The translations under genes and the position numbers were made by a program. A stretch of DNA of 64,000 bases, taken from positions 372,001 to 436,000 of the forward strand of contig DILT01000013.1 in the NCBI GenBank assembly GCA_002425185.1, written 5' to 3'. The notes under the pieces were generated by a model. The model made no database searches. It worked only from the letters and a program-made list of their open reading frames with translations, and was not told the origin of the DNA. The DNA is from Flammeovirgaceae bacterium UBA5585 (GTDB lineage Bacteria; Bacteroidota; Bacteroidia; Cytophagales; Cyclobacteriaceae). The first letter of the stretch is position 1. Every line of letters begins with the position of its first letter. Below, one piece after another: positions 1-8,597 of this stretch.

Positions 1-299
1 CTGATCTCACATTGTACGAACACCTGGAGTTTTTCCATTCCCGCGGATTAAAATACGTGAAATCAACCGATGTGTCACGTGATGGTGTGCTGGAAGGACC
101 AAACTTTGAATTTTATCAGGCCATCCGCGATAGATTCCCGGAGCTATCCGTGTTGGCGAGTGGGGGTATTCGCGGAGTGGATGACATTAAGCGCCTCAAT
201 GACATGGGCATATTTGCTGTAATTTTTGGCAAAGCCTATTATGAAGGCATCCTTAAGTTGAAGGATATTGAGCAATTCTTTGTAAAAAAAGAATCATAA
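1..299 (+). CDS. hisA: HisA, C-terminal part (cut by window start)
   Basis: This is the 3' end of the gene for 1-(5-phosphoribosyl)-5-[(5-phosphoribosylamino)methylideneamino]imidazole-4-carboxamide isomerase, a cytoplasmic histidine-biosynthesis enzyme that performs an Amadori rearrangement. The frame is open from base 3 and no start codon is present. Visible hallmarks are the second half of the TIM barrel: a DVSRDGVLEGPN stretch (catalytic Asp and phosphate-binding loop), LASGGIRGVDDI (second phosphate-binding loop) and a final IFGKAYYEG segment. About 98 residues of a roughly 240-residue protein remain. A strong hairpin terminator begins at the stop codon. The rest of the his operon presumably lies upstream, outside the window. 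Confidence 0.93.
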   Translation, partial: DLTLYEHLEFFHSRGLKYVKSTDVSRDGVLEGPNFEFYQAIRDRFPELSVLASGGIRGVDDIKRLNDMGIFAVIFGKAYYEGILKLKDIEQFFVKKES

Positions 300-328
300 A
301 AAAAGCCCCGCGTGTCCGGGGCTTTTTT
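300..328. terminator. Bidirectional intrinsic terminator
   Basis: A perfect 11-bp stem (AAAAAGCCCCG at 300-310 with CGGGGCTTTTT at 317-327) closes a 6-base loop, and both flanks give a U-tract on either strand. It sits between convergent hisA and the minus-strand lipoprotein gene and probably ends both transcripts. Confidence 0.9.
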
Positions 329-331
329 ATT

Positions 332-931
332 TTACTGGATGACTATGTTAAAGGTAACCTCAATATCGGTATCGCCACTGCCGGGGCAATCTCCGTTTTT
401 TGTTCCCGGTTGATGACGCAACGTAATTTTTACAGTCCCACTGGATTCACTTGTGGCTGTCCATGTTGTGGTTAATCCAACAGGCAGCACGCCTGAACCA
501 ATATAGTCTGCCTCAGTATCTGCATAGTTGATGCTAAGCCCGCTCAACCCTGTTTTTTGAAAACAGAACAGGTGTTCGTCAGCCTCTTCTTCAATTTCTG
601 TAGTAATGTTTTCTGATGGAGTGACCGATTCATTCAAAAGGGTTAAGGAAGCTGCGTAGGTAGTTGAGGTTAATAAAATAGCCTCATTTCCTCCAGACGA
701 ATAAGTATAAGTTGGAGTTCCTGGTCCACTACCATCCAAATCCTTAAAGGTCATTGTAATGGGCGCTCCACCGGAAGATGTTAGTGTAACAGTTAGTGTA
801 GTAATCAACTCTTCTTCGTTTGCAGGTTGCGGATCATCACCACAGCTAACAAGCAATACTGCTGCAAGTATAGTTGAGCCAGCAAAAAACCGAGATAGCC
901 AATGGATCATTAACTTGTTTATCATGTTCAT
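332..931 (-). CDS. Small lipoprotein paired with TonB receptor
   Basis: A 199-residue secreted lipoprotein. The N-terminus has a signal peptide ending in a lipobox (LLVSC, Cys30), followed by an acidic linker with the pattern NEEELITTLTVTL, two Thr/Ser-rich beta-strand regions, and an EEADEHLFCF segment. This pattern resembles a Bacteroidota family often labelled 'type 1 periplasmic binding fold superfamily' that sits beside TonB-dependent receptors; that assignment is from memory and only moderately secure. The gene starts 12 bases after the stop of the receptor gene at 944-3334, so the two are probably co-transcribed, and the lipoprotein may capture or pass on the receptor's ligand. ATG codons at 925 (residue 3) and 910 (residue 8) are alternative starts. 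The ligand cannot be read from the sequence. Confidence 0.7.
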   Translation of the reverse strand: MNMINKLMIHWLSRFFAGSTILAAVLLVSCGDDPQPANEEELITTLTVTLTSSGGAPITMTFKDLDGSGPGTPTYTYSSGGNEAILLTSTTYAASLTLLNESVTPSENITTEIEEEADEHLFCFQKTGLSGLSINYADTEADYIGSGVLPVGLTTTWTATSESSGTVKITLRHQPGTKNGDCPGSGDTDIEVTFNIVIQ

Positions 932-943
932 GGATGAGTTGAA

Positions 944-3334
944 TTAGTTGTGTGAATGAAAATTATACCTGAGCCGAACAATAAAATTTCTGCCAACATC
1001 ATCAGCAAAATAGCGCAGCCGGTTCATGTAATTCCGATAAGCCTTATTCGTGAGATTTTCACCCGCCACGCTAATGGATAGATGATGATCTTTCAAAGGC
1101 ACTTTAAAGCCAACCTCCATGTTTACCAGCGTGTATCCAGGAGGAGCAGGAGCAATGTCGTATATCTTATCACCGGTATAGTCAGGAATGTCAGATGGAT
1201 AGACAGTAATCGGTGCGCGATGCTGTTCAAAGTAAGTTGGTACAGCGAGCTTCACAAAGCAGTCCTCCACCTTACCTATATCTGTGCAATAGGTAATGCT
1301 ATTCTCCATGTTTATTGGAGGGATAAAAATAAGAACATCATTTCGCTGAAGGTCTTTAGCATAGAGGTATGACAACTTTCCGGTGTATTGTATTTTTTGA
1401 CTAACCGACCATTGAAAAAGTGCATCTGACCCTGTCAACAGAGCATTTGTTTGCTGGTATTGCCATACCGGAAAATATCCACGTATAGTGAGGCGGGTGC
1501 CGGTAGGGCTTAGGAATACATAGTTGTCAATTACGTTGGCATAAAACGAAAAATCCGCTGAGAATTTTTTACTTCCTACCTGAAGGGTACTGATCCATTT
1601 TCCTGAAATTTCATTTTTGATTAGTTCCTGGTCGGTGAGCACTTCTCCACCGGGACGCATCAGGCCTTCTTCAATAGCCGCGGTGCCATGGTGAAGCCCC
1701 TCGCTATACAATTCACTTATATGAGGAGGCCGCATGGATATACCCAAATGATTATTCAGCCGGATAGTGGAATTGAAGTAATACGTTGCTCCAAGTGAAC
1801 CTGAAAAATAGTGGAAGTTAAATGTTGGCTTAACCAGGGTGTTGGTAAACGTAAAGGTTCGAACCTGTAAATACTGGTAATCGTATCGCGCCCCAGCTTC
1901 CAGTAGCCAATTTGCCTTGCGCATTTTTTCAATGACAAATATTCCGGTAACAAACTGCGTGTAATCCGGAATTAAGGGACGAATACCCGTTTCGCCTGTT
2001 TCGTTGATGTTGTATTTGTAATTAGCGTTTAGTCCCAGGCTTCCGGAATGGTGTGTGTGCTCATGATCAAGCGAAACATCCAGCACGTTGGAAAACAATT
2101 TCATGAATAAAGCCGGCCGATCATTTCTTCCTCCTCTGCGCACATCAAATTCTTTTCGTTGATTGAACTGACCGCCATACAATATGTTTAACCTTCCAAT
2201 GCCAGCAAGATTTTGATAAGCCCTGATTTTTAGTAGCTGATGATTAATTGTTTGTTTGGGGTTTTTGATCTCATAGGTGAAAGGCGCTATAAACCAGGGC
2301 TCATTGCTTTTAATGGAATTCTCCAGGTCGGTAAGGTTGCCCGTATGGGCCGCTCTTAAAATTCCAATTTCAGTATTGAAGCTGCTGGCATAAACCTCCA
2401 AACCTCTATCGTGCTGTTGAAACCCGAGTGCGCCTGAAAAATTCAACTCTTCCAAACCGGTATTGGAGAGCACATAATCTGGTGAGGAAAAGTCACCACC
2501 CTTTTTTACTGTTCCTTGCAATCGCCAATTCCAATCTTCTGCATTTTTGAATCCTCCCTCGAATGCACTTGATAAAATTCCCATACGGTTGTTCGACAGG
2601 TAGCCAGTATTTACTTCACCACCAAATCTTTGCGTTTGATGAAGCTTAGGCGGATTAACAATTATCACTCCGCCCATGGCATCAGCACCATAGCGAACAG
2701 CCTCTGCACCTTTAACAACCGTGAGCTCGGAAGCAATAAACGGATCAATTTCCGGAGCATGCTCAATACCCCACTGCTGTCCTTCTTGCCGGATTCCGTT
2801 GTTCAGAATTAATATACGTTGACTGTGTAATCCATGAATAACAGGTTTGAATACAGCCGGCCCTGATTGTAATACGGTTACACCGGGAAGTGCATTGAGA
2901 CTTTCGCCCAACGACTTTCCCTTCAATTGATCGAGCTCTGTTTCAGAGAGCATAAGCGAAGCGTTTGTCATGCCTGTTGATAAGGATTCTCCATAAACAT
3001 CAACCGTCTGAAGTTCAATCCGCGAGGGCGTCATGATTACTACTACCTTTTGGTTTTCGGTGAGATTAATTTCTTCTACATGATCCTCAAACCCAACAAA
3101 TTTTACCTGTAGCCTGTGAATTCCGGGACAGATAGTTGTGATGTTAAACACGCCACGTTCATTGCTTATCACACCTGCTTTTCCCAATAAAACAGTAGCA
3201 CCGGGCAAGGCTTTTCCCTCCGAATCAACTACTGACCCCGCAAGTGTTAGCGAACAGGTATCCTGCCCGATTACCAGAACACGGAGCAACAGAAGATATA
3301 TGGTGATAATACGCCCGAACACTATATGCAACAA
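944..3334 (-). CDS. TonB-dependent outer-membrane receptor
   Basis: A 796-residue TonB-dependent receptor, an outer-membrane beta barrel that imports a ligand using TonB energy. Order of parts: hydrophobic signal sequence (about 1-23), carboxypeptidase-regulatory-like domain (about 28-110, with GSVVDSEGKALPGATV), plug domain (about 125-235, with GLHSQRILILNNGIRQEG and GAEAVRYGADAMGGVI), then the barrel. The final strand ends RLRYNF with four extra residues, HSHN. A loop carries the His-rich motif DHEHTHHSG, and SEGLHHGTAAIEEG is also present. Such His-rich loops occur in ZnuD-type zinc receptors, so a transition-metal ligand is plausible but inferred. The first codons are TTG TTG, with GTG at 3322 as an alternative; no ATG lies near. 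A TATATTTG box is only five bases upstream of the chosen start. A lipoprotein gene follows directly. Confidence 0.88.
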   Translation of the reverse strand: MLHIVFGRIITIYLLLLRVLVIGQDTCSLTLAGSVVDSEGKALPGATVLLGKAGVISNERGVFNITTICPGIHRLQVKFVGFEDHVEEINLTENQKVVVIMTPSRIELQTVDVYGESLSTGMTNASLMLSETELDQLKGKSLGESLNALPGVTVLQSGPAVFKPVIHGLHSQRILILNNGIRQEGQQWGIEHAPEIDPFIASELTVVKGAEAVRYGADAMGGVIIVNPPKLHQTQRFGGEVNTGYLSNNRMGILSSAFEGGFKNAEDWNWRLQGTVKKGGDFSSPDYVLSNTGLEELNFSGALGFQQHDRGLEVYASSFNTEIGILRAAHTGNLTDLENSIKSNEPWFIAPFTYEIKNPKQTINHQLLKIRAYQNLAGIGRLNILYGGQFNQRKEFDVRRGGRNDRPALFMKLFSNVLDVSLDHEHTHHSGSLGLNANYKYNINETGETGIRPLIPDYTQFVTGIFVIEKMRKANWLLEAGARYDYQYLQVRTFTFTNTLVKPTFNFHYFSGSLGATYYFNSTIRLNNHLGISMRPPHISELYSEGLHHGTAAIEEGLMRPGGEVLTDQELIKNEISGKWISTLQVGSKKFSADFSFYANVIDNYVFLSPTGTRLTIRGYFPVWQYQQTNALLTGSDALFQWSVSQKIQYTGKLSYLYAKDLQRNDVLIFIPPINMENSITYCTDIGKVEDCFVKLAVPTYFEQHRAPITVYPSDIPDYTGDKIYDIAPAPPGYTLVNMEVGFKVPLKDHHLSISVAGENLTNKAYRNYMNRLRYFADDVGRNFIVRLRYNFHSHN

Positions 3335-3339
3335 AGTTG

Positions 3340-3347
3340 CAAATATA
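3340..3347 (-). promoter_or_regulatory. -7 promoter box for TonB receptor gene
   Basis: TATATTTG on the minus strand matches the Bacteroidota consensus TAnnTTTG. It lies 5 bases before the TTG start at 3334, which implies a very short or absent 5' leader. Confidence 0.6.
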
Positions 3348-3398
3348 GAATTTTAATAAGAAATCAGCAGAGGTTGGAATGGGAATGTTTAGAATGGA

Positions 3399-3761
3399 TT
3401 AATCGACAATATCGGAGAGCTTGAAGCGCTCGATGAGATAATACAGGAAGTTGAAGGAAAGAACCGATGAGTTTTCTTCTGGTTTGGCCTTAGGGTCTGG
3501 CTTTTTTACAGCTGGTTTTGATGAGATGGTGTCACGGGGTATTACAGCGGGCTTTATTGACTTTACATCGGATTCAGGCAAAACATCCGTTGAGGGGTCG
3601 AACCGAGTCTCCCTTAATCCATTTCCGGAGTCTAAATCAGGGATTCGATCATCCTGAGCAAAGGCAATACCGGAACATAGCATGCTCACGGTTAGTAATG
3701 TTGCGGTCAGGTTCTTATGGATCATCATACCGGTAATGTTGTACAAACGCAAAACTTTCAT
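3399..3761 (-). CDS. Small secreted protein, unknown function
   Basis: Not recognised. The reading frame encodes a protein with a likely signal peptide (IHKNLTATLLTVSMLCSG then AFAQ), an acidic and Asp/Ser-rich middle, a Pro/Lys-rich linker (KPAVKKPDPKAKPEE) and a C-terminal tail NFLYYLIERFKLSDIVD that looks like an amphipathic helix. The frame stays open up to 3818. I chose the ATG at 3761, which gives 120 residues; ATGs at 3728 and 3725 would put the signal peptide exactly at the N-terminus and are equally plausible. The low-complexity linker suggests a short tether between a periplasmic or outer-membrane anchor and the terminal helix. It is divergent from csaA and 65 bases upstream of the receptor gene's start on the same strand. 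Confidence 0.6.
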   Translation of the reverse strand: MKVLRLYNITGMMIHKNLTATLLTVSMLCSGIAFAQDDRIPDLDSGNGLRETRFDPSTDVLPESDVKSIKPAVIPRDTISSKPAVKKPDPKAKPEENSSVLSFNFLYYLIERFKLSDIVD

Positions 3762-3856
3762 TTCTTGTTTCGAGAAAGGTAGATATTTCGTTTGGCATAC
3801 GGTGGGATAATTAGACAAATCTTGGGTTTTAATAGATAAAAAGCCTCATTTGCTCC

Positions 3857-3864
3857 TATTTTTA
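3857..3864 (+). promoter_or_regulatory. Probable -7 box for csaA-murF/alr
   Basis: TATTTTTA matches TAnnTTTG at seven of eight positions and ends 7 bases before the csaA ATG, so the transcript would have almost no leader. Confidence 0.4.
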
Positions 3865-3871
3865 GCGGTAT

Positions 3872-4204
3872 ATGGCAATTAACTGGCAAGACTTCGAAAA
3901 GGTTGATTTACGGGCGGGTACGATTGTGAAGGCCGAGGAATTCCCGGAAGCCCGAAAACCAGCGCTAAAGCTGTGGGTAGACTTAGGGCATCTGGGAATA
4001 AAAAAATCGAGTGCCCAAATTAAAGACCTTTATTCACCCGCTGAGCTGGTGGGGAAACAGGTAATTTGCGTGGTGAATTTTCCGCCCAAACAAATCGGCA
4101 ATTTTCTATCCGAAGTACTGGTGACAGGCTTCCCCGATGAAGCTGGCCGTGTAGTTTTAAGCACTCCTGAAAAAAAGGTACCCAACGGAGTACGTCTTTT
4201 CTGA
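3872..4204 (+). CDS. csaA: CsaA-type tRNA-binding domain protein
   Basis: A 110-residue stand-alone OB-fold tRNA-binding protein of the CsaA family, related to the C-terminal tRNA-binding domains of methionyl-tRNA synthetase and Arc1p. CsaA is a cytoplasmic homodimer reported to bind tRNA and to have export-related chaperone activity in Bacillus. Family signatures run the full length: DLRAGTIVKAEEFPEARKP at the start, LGIKKSSAQI in the middle, and VVNFPPKQIGNFLSEVLVTG near the end. The size is normal. The next gene, a murF-alr fusion, starts two bases after the stop, so the two form an operon. No functional link between tRNA binding and cell-wall synthesis is evident from the sequence. Confidence 0.9.
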   Translation: MAINWQDFEKVDLRAGTIVKAEEFPEARKPALKLWVDLGHLGIKKSSAQIKDLYSPAELVGKQVICVVNFPPKQIGNFLSEVLVTGFPDEAGRVVLSTPEKKVPNGVRLF

Positions 4205-4206
4205 AT

Positions 4207-6636
4207 ATGAATTTCTCCGAATTATCAGCTATTACGGGTGGGCAGGTGATACACCTCGAAGGTGACAGACCAGTTGTATATTTAATTACGGACAGCCGAA
4301 AACCGGTGCTTCATGAGGGCGCCCTATTTATTGCCATGGCAGGCGAACGGCACGATGGGCATGACTACATCCGGACACTATACGAACAGGGCATACGGCA
4401 ATTTATCGTGGAGCGGAATTATGAGCGGAAGAATTTTTCTCAGGCCAATGTACTTCAGGTAACCTCATCCCTGAGAGCCTTACAGCTAATGGCTGCGTAT
4501 CATCGCAACCAGTTTTCGATACCCGTTATCGGAATTACAGGAAGCAACGGAAAAACCATTGTTAAAGAATGGCTTTTCCAGTTGTTGGCGCTAGAATACA
4601 ACATCATTAAAAACCCAGGAAGTTATAACTCCCAGCTTGGTGTGCCACTTTCAGTTTGGCAAATGCAGGATCATCATCAACTCGGCATTTTCGAAGCCGG
4701 CATATCAAAGCCCGATGAGATGGAGAATCTTGAACACATAATTAATCCAACCCTGGGTGTGTTCACGAATATCGGCTCCGCACATGATGAGAATTTTCCT
4801 GGCTTAAAAAATAAAATTTCTGAAAAGCTCAAATTATTTAAACGTGTAAATCAACTCATCTACTGTGCCGATCATACAGAAATTAATGCTGCAATAAAAG
4901 CCAGTAACATTACTGCGTTATCATGGGGCTTTACCCCTTCTGCCGATGTTATCGTAGAAAAAGAAAACAATCATTACCACTTTAAGTACAAGAATAATCA
5001 GGTTGACATTCAATTTCCGTTTACCGATGCAGCATCTGTTGAGAATGCTTCGCATTGTGTTGTTGTAATGCTGGCCCTTAACTACGATAGCCGGACTATT
5101 CAACACCGTATTCAAATGCTCCGGTCTGTTCCCATGCGACTTGAATTAAAAGAAGGGATTAATCAATGCCAGGTAATTGATGATACATACAACAATGATT
5201 TGGCGGGACTTCAAATGAGCCTGGATTTTTTGAAAAATCAGAATCAACGAAATGGAAGAGTGGTTATACTATCTGACATTCTTCAATCTGGCTTGTCTGA
5301 CGAAACTTTAGTAAGGCGTATAGCTGACTTAATCAATGCAAGCCGCGTTGTAAGTTTTATTGGCGTAGGCCCAGCCTTGGTGAAACATCAGCAACTCTTT
5401 AATGTTCCGTCTGCTTTCTACACCTCTACAAATGAACTTCTGGAGCACATCAACACGCAAGCGTTTCATCAGCAGATACTATTAGTGAAGGGTGCACGGG
5501 TTTTTCAATTCGAACAGGTTGTAAAGCAACTGCAAAAGAAGGTACACGGAACAGTAATGGAGGTAAATCTCGGGGCGCTGGTTAATAACCTTAATTTCTT
5601 CCGCTCGAAATTAAAGCCGAAAACAAAGCTTATGGTAATGGTCAAAGCCTTTGCTTATGGCAGCGGCAGTGTAGAGGTTGCAAATGTTTTACAGTATCAT
5701 AAAGTAGATTATCTCGGTGTAGCATATGCTGATGAAGGTGTTGAACTTCGACAAAACAATATAACCGTGCCAATCATGGTTATGAATCCAAGCTCATCCG
5801 GATTTTCATCCATGCTTCAGTATAACCTGGAACCGGAAATTTATAGCCTCAAAATTCTTCATGAACTAATTGATTTCTTGAAGGGAAGATCGATCGGAAT
5901 TCATGTAAAACTGGACACCGGTATGCATAGGCTTGGTTTTGATGAACAAGATATAGATGAGCTTATTCAAACCTTAAGGATTAACCCGGCTCTAAAAGTA
6001 CGCTCTATCTTTAGTCACCTGGCAGGTTCTGATGAAGCCGATCACGATCTTTTTTCGCGGCAACAGTACGCCCGGTTTAGGACTATGGCAGAAAAAATTT
6101 CTAATAACCTCTTCGATTCTCCCGTGTTACATATTCTGAATACACCGGGCATACTTCGGTTTTCAGACTGGCAACTGGATATGGTAAGACTGGGAATAGG
6201 ATTATATGGTGTAGATCCAACCACTGATGAGCGGAAATTAAAACCAGTGCTTACCTTGAAAACGATAATCTCACAGATTAAGCGTATTCCAAAAGGTGAA
6301 AGTGTAGGCTATGGAAGAAGGGGCGTAGCGGATAAGAACATGAAAATCGGGACAATTGCCATTGGCTATGCCGATGGTTTTAACCGAGCCTTTAGTGGCG
6401 GGGTTGGTAAAGTGTTGGTACATGGCAAGCGCGCTCCGGTAGTCGGCAATGTTTGTATGGACATGACCATGATTGATATTACCGGTATAGATGCTGAAGA
6501 GGGCGATGAAGTAATTGTTTTCGGAGATCAGTTACCCGTGGAGGAGTTGGCCAAGAGCATTAAGACCATTCCCTATGAAATATTAACCAATACCAGCGAG
6601 CGGGTAAAGCGGGTTTTTGTAGCTGAGAGCATGTAG
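4207..6636 (+). CDS. MurF-alanine racemase fusion
   Basis: An 809-residue bifunctional cytoplasmic enzyme typical of Bacteroidota. The N-terminal half (about 1-440) is MurF, which adds D-Ala-D-Ala to UDP-MurNAc-tripeptide: the Mur ligase ATP loop GSNGKT is at 112-117, followed by NPGSYNSQLGVPLSV and a C-terminal ligase domain. The second half (about 448-809) is a PLP-dependent alanine racemase, which makes D-alanine: the PLP lysine is Lys480 in MVKAFAYGSG, the barrel carries LDTGMHRLGF, and the second catalytic base is Tyr702 in VGYGRRGV. The IAIGYADGF and VGNVCMDMTMID motifs complete the racemase. The fusion links D-Ala production to the step that uses the dipeptide; a separate D-Ala-D-Ala ligase is still needed between them. 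Both halves look intact. It is the second gene of an operon with csaA. Confidence 0.95.
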   Translation: MNFSELSAITGGQVIHLEGDRPVVYLITDSRKPVLHEGALFIAMAGERHDGHDYIRTLYEQGIRQFIVERNYERKNFSQANVLQVTSSLRALQLMAAYHRNQFSIPVIGITGSNGKTIVKEWLFQLLALEYNIIKNPGSYNSQLGVPLSVWQMQDHHQLGIFEAGISKPDEMENLEHIINPTLGVFTNIGSAHDENFPGLKNKISEKLKLFKRVNQLIYCADHTEINAAIKASNITALSWGFTPSADVIVEKENNHYHFKYKNNQVDIQFPFTDAASVENASHCVVVMLALNYDSRTIQHRIQMLRSVPMRLELKEGINQCQVIDDTYNNDLAGLQMSLDFLKNQNQRNGRVVILSDILQSGLSDETLVRRIADLINASRVVSFIGVGPALVKHQQLFNVPSAFYTSTNELLEHINTQAFHQQILLVKGARVFQFEQVVKQLQKKVHGTVMEVNLGALVNNLNFFRSKLKPKTKLMVMVKAFAYGSGSVEVANVLQYHKVDYLGVAYADEGVELRQNNITVPIMVMNPSSSGFSSMLQYNLEPEIYSLKILHELIDFLKGRSIGIHVKLDTGMHRLGFDEQDIDELIQTLRINPALKVRSIFSHLAGSDEADHDLFSRQQYARFRTMAEKISNNLFDSPVLHILNTPGILRFSDWQLDMVRLGIGLYGVDPTTDERKLKPVLTLKTIISQIKRIPKGESVGYGRRGVADKNMKIGTIAIGYADGFNRAFSGGVGKVLVHGKRAPVVGNVCMDMTMIDITGIDAEEGDEVIVFGDQLPVEELAKSIKTIPYEILTNTSERVKRVFVAESM

Positions 6637-6693
6637 GTTACATTTTATAGGAGCACCGTATAATTTAATTGAAGAAAAACGTTTTAGAGAAGT

Positions 6694-8124
6694 ATGAAGA
6701 ATTTGATGAGAGCGCGTAACTATTTTTTTTCTGGTTTAATTTTATTTTCGCTGATTGTTTTACAGGCCTGTAAAGACAAGGACTCTGTTGAAGCAGATAA
6801 GTCATATGTAAACCGGTGGATTTACGATAACATGGAGTTTTGGTATTACTGGAATACGCAGATTCCATCCAGCCCGAATAGAAGTCTTGAACCTCCAGAT
6901 TTTTTTGCTTCCCTTCTTTCCTCAGAGGATCGCTTTTCATGGATTCAGGATGATTATGAAGAACTGATTAAATCCCTGCAGGGCATCACCAAAGAAGCCG
7001 GCTATGAATATAAGCTTTACCGGAAGCAGGGGACCAATAATGTGTTTATGCAGGTAATGTATGTTAAACCCGGTTCACCAGCTTCAACCGTTGATCTGCT
7101 TCGTGGAGATATTATTGAGAAAGTAAATGGTATACAGATGACCCTGGATAATTACCGGTCGGTGATTGAGTTGATAAGTGAGAACCATACCATTTCATAC
7201 AAACGGTACAACGGTTCTTCGTTTCAGGATAAAGCTGATGCAGCACTGACAACCGTTGAGTTTTCTGAGAACCCCAATTTTTACCATACCGTAATCACTC
7301 TTGGTGGGAAGAAAATCGGGTATTACATCTATAACTTTTTTGCCAACGGACCATCCGGCACCAGCCAGACTTTCAACAATCAGATGGATCAGATTTTCAC
7401 TGAATTTCAGTCGGCCGGTATAACGGATTTAATTCTTGATTTGCGGTTTAACAGCGGAGGCTCAGAATCTGCAACGATAAACCTTGCGAGCTTAATTGGT
7501 AAGGGTATCAATAACAATTCCATTTTCGCTAAACGTGAGTATAACGATCAGGTGGAAGATGCAATTATAAAAGAGCCAACACTTGGCCCGGGGTTCCTGG
7601 TTTCAAAATTTATTACGAAAACACAAAATGTCGGGGCATCGTTATCCAACGTATATGTTATTACAGGATCGCGTACGGCCTCGGCAAGTGAGTTGTTGAT
7701 TAATGGGTTGAAACCCTTTATGGAGGTAAAAATTGTTGGCGATACCACGGTGGGAAAAAACATGGGATCGATAACCATAACCGATGATACTAACAGAAAA
7801 AACAAATGGGGCATGCAACCCATCGTTGTCAAGTCGTACAACAGTCTTGATCAGTCTGATTATTCCAATGGGTTTATACCCGACATCGCAGATAAAGACA
7901 ATGATCTTGTGTTGCTGCCTTTGGGTGATGTGAATGAACGCCTGCTAAACCTGGCACTTGAAGATATTGTTGGAGGTCCGGTTGGCGGAAGAATTTCGCG
8001 ATCTTTTGGTGATAAACTTTCGCGCCCTCTATTTCACTCTACGGATAGTAAAGCTAAGCAACGTGAGATCAGGGAGGAAAAGAATGAGAAACTGATGCAG
8101 CTTTTTAAATCCCTACAGCAATAA
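6694..8124 (+). CDS. S41-family peptidase lipoprotein
   Basis: A 476-residue serine protease of family S41 (C-terminal-processing protease group). A signal peptide ends at lipobox LQAC (Cys26), which anchors it to a membrane facing the periplasm or cell surface. After an N-terminal helical region (WIYDNMEFWYYW) comes a PDZ-like domain (about 110-170, VKPGSPASTVDLLRGDIIEKV), then the protease core with LILDLRFNSGGSES. The nucleophile is Ser330 in SRTASASE and the general base is Lys355 in GDTTVGKNMGS. The 25-residue spacing is the same as in the plant D1-processing protease. All catalytic elements are present. The substrate is unknown; Bacteroidota genomes carry several such lipoproteins. It is probably monocistronic, with 57 bases between it and murF-alr and 239 before feoA. 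Confidence 0.9.
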   Translation: MKNLMRARNYFFSGLILFSLIVLQACKDKDSVEADKSYVNRWIYDNMEFWYYWNTQIPSSPNRSLEPPDFFASLLSSEDRFSWIQDDYEELIKSLQGITKEAGYEYKLYRKQGTNNVFMQVMYVKPGSPASTVDLLRGDIIEKVNGIQMTLDNYRSVIELISENHTISYKRYNGSSFQDKADAALTTVEFSENPNFYHTVITLGGKKIGYYIYNFFANGPSGTSQTFNNQMDQIFTEFQSAGITDLILDLRFNSGGSESATINLASLIGKGINNNSIFAKREYNDQVEDAIIKEPTLGPGFLVSKFITKTQNVGASLSNVYVITGSRTASASELLINGLKPFMEVKIVGDTTVGKNMGSITITDDTNRKNKWGMQPIVVKSYNSLDQSDYSNGFIPDIADKDNDLVLLPLGDVNERLLNLALEDIVGGPVGGRISRSFGDKLSRPLFHSTDSKAKQREIREEKNEKLMQLFKSLQQ

Positions 8125-8161
8125 CTAACCACACCCTAAATTTTTCTTTAAATCACGTTGG

Positions 8162-8220
8162 GGCAAACCTCCAAAATCAAACTGGTTTTGTTTTTCATTA
8201 GTTTGGTTTGCCGGCATTTT
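8162..8220 (+). terminator. Possible terminator after S41 peptidase gene
   Basis: Inverted repeat GGCAAACC (8162-8169) and GGTTTGCC (8205-8212) is separated by 35 bases and followed by a run of T at 8217-8222. The long loop makes this weaker than a classic hairpin. The rest of the 239-base gap is T-rich and shows only the feoA promoter. Confidence 0.4.
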
Positions 8221-8307
8221 TTCCTTTAAACCAGGCTTCTGTTTTTTCCTTGATTTTTTTGATTTTGAGTTGCCCATAAGCAAAACTAAACAACCTGACA
8301 AGAATCA

Positions 8308-8338
8308 TTGCAACAGCCTGTTTTTGCGCATATCTTTG
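8308..8338 (+). promoter_or_regulatory. Promoter of feoAB
   Basis: TTG at 8308-8310 and TATCTTTG at 8331-8338, separated by 20 bases, match the Bacteroidota sigma-ABfr consensus exactly. The feoA ATG is 25 bases further on. No clear Fur-box palindrome was seen here by eye. Confidence 0.75.
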
Positions 8339-8363
8339 TTTAAAATTAATCTAAATAAGGTAG

Positions 8364-8597
8364 ATGGCGAACGGCAGGCGTAGTGTGGCTCAAATGAAAC
8401 CGGGGGAGGTTGCTATCATATCAGAACTGGAGGATGATATTCTTTCTGTGAAGCTTATGGAGATGGGCTGTCTTCCGGGCGCTACCATACGGTTTAATTT
8501 CAGCGCCCCCCTAGGCGACCCGGTTTGCATTAGTGTTTCAGGCTATGAATTATCCCTTCGCCTTGAAGAAGCTTCGACCATATCAATCCTTAACTGA
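8364..8597 (+). CDS. feoA: FeoA, ferrous iron transport accessory protein
   Basis: A 77-residue SH3-like FeoA protein. It works with FeoB in ferrous iron uptake, probably by modulating FeoB assembly or GTPase activity on the cytoplasmic side. Family features are MKPGEVAIISEL near the start, the LMEMGCLPGATIRF turn and the GDPVCISVSGYELSLR strand pair. The TGA stop shares one base with the feoB ATG (TGATG), so translation is coupled. A consensus promoter lies 25 bases upstream. Confidence 0.93.
   Translation: MANGRRSVAQMKPGEVAIISELEDDILSVKLMEMGCLPGATIRFNFSAPLGDPVCISVSGYELSLRLEEASTISILN

Noticed and set aside
8125..8363. Small gene in the largest gene-free gap
   Set aside because: The T-rich gap has no convincing small coding frame; only a possible terminator and the feoAB promoter are visible.
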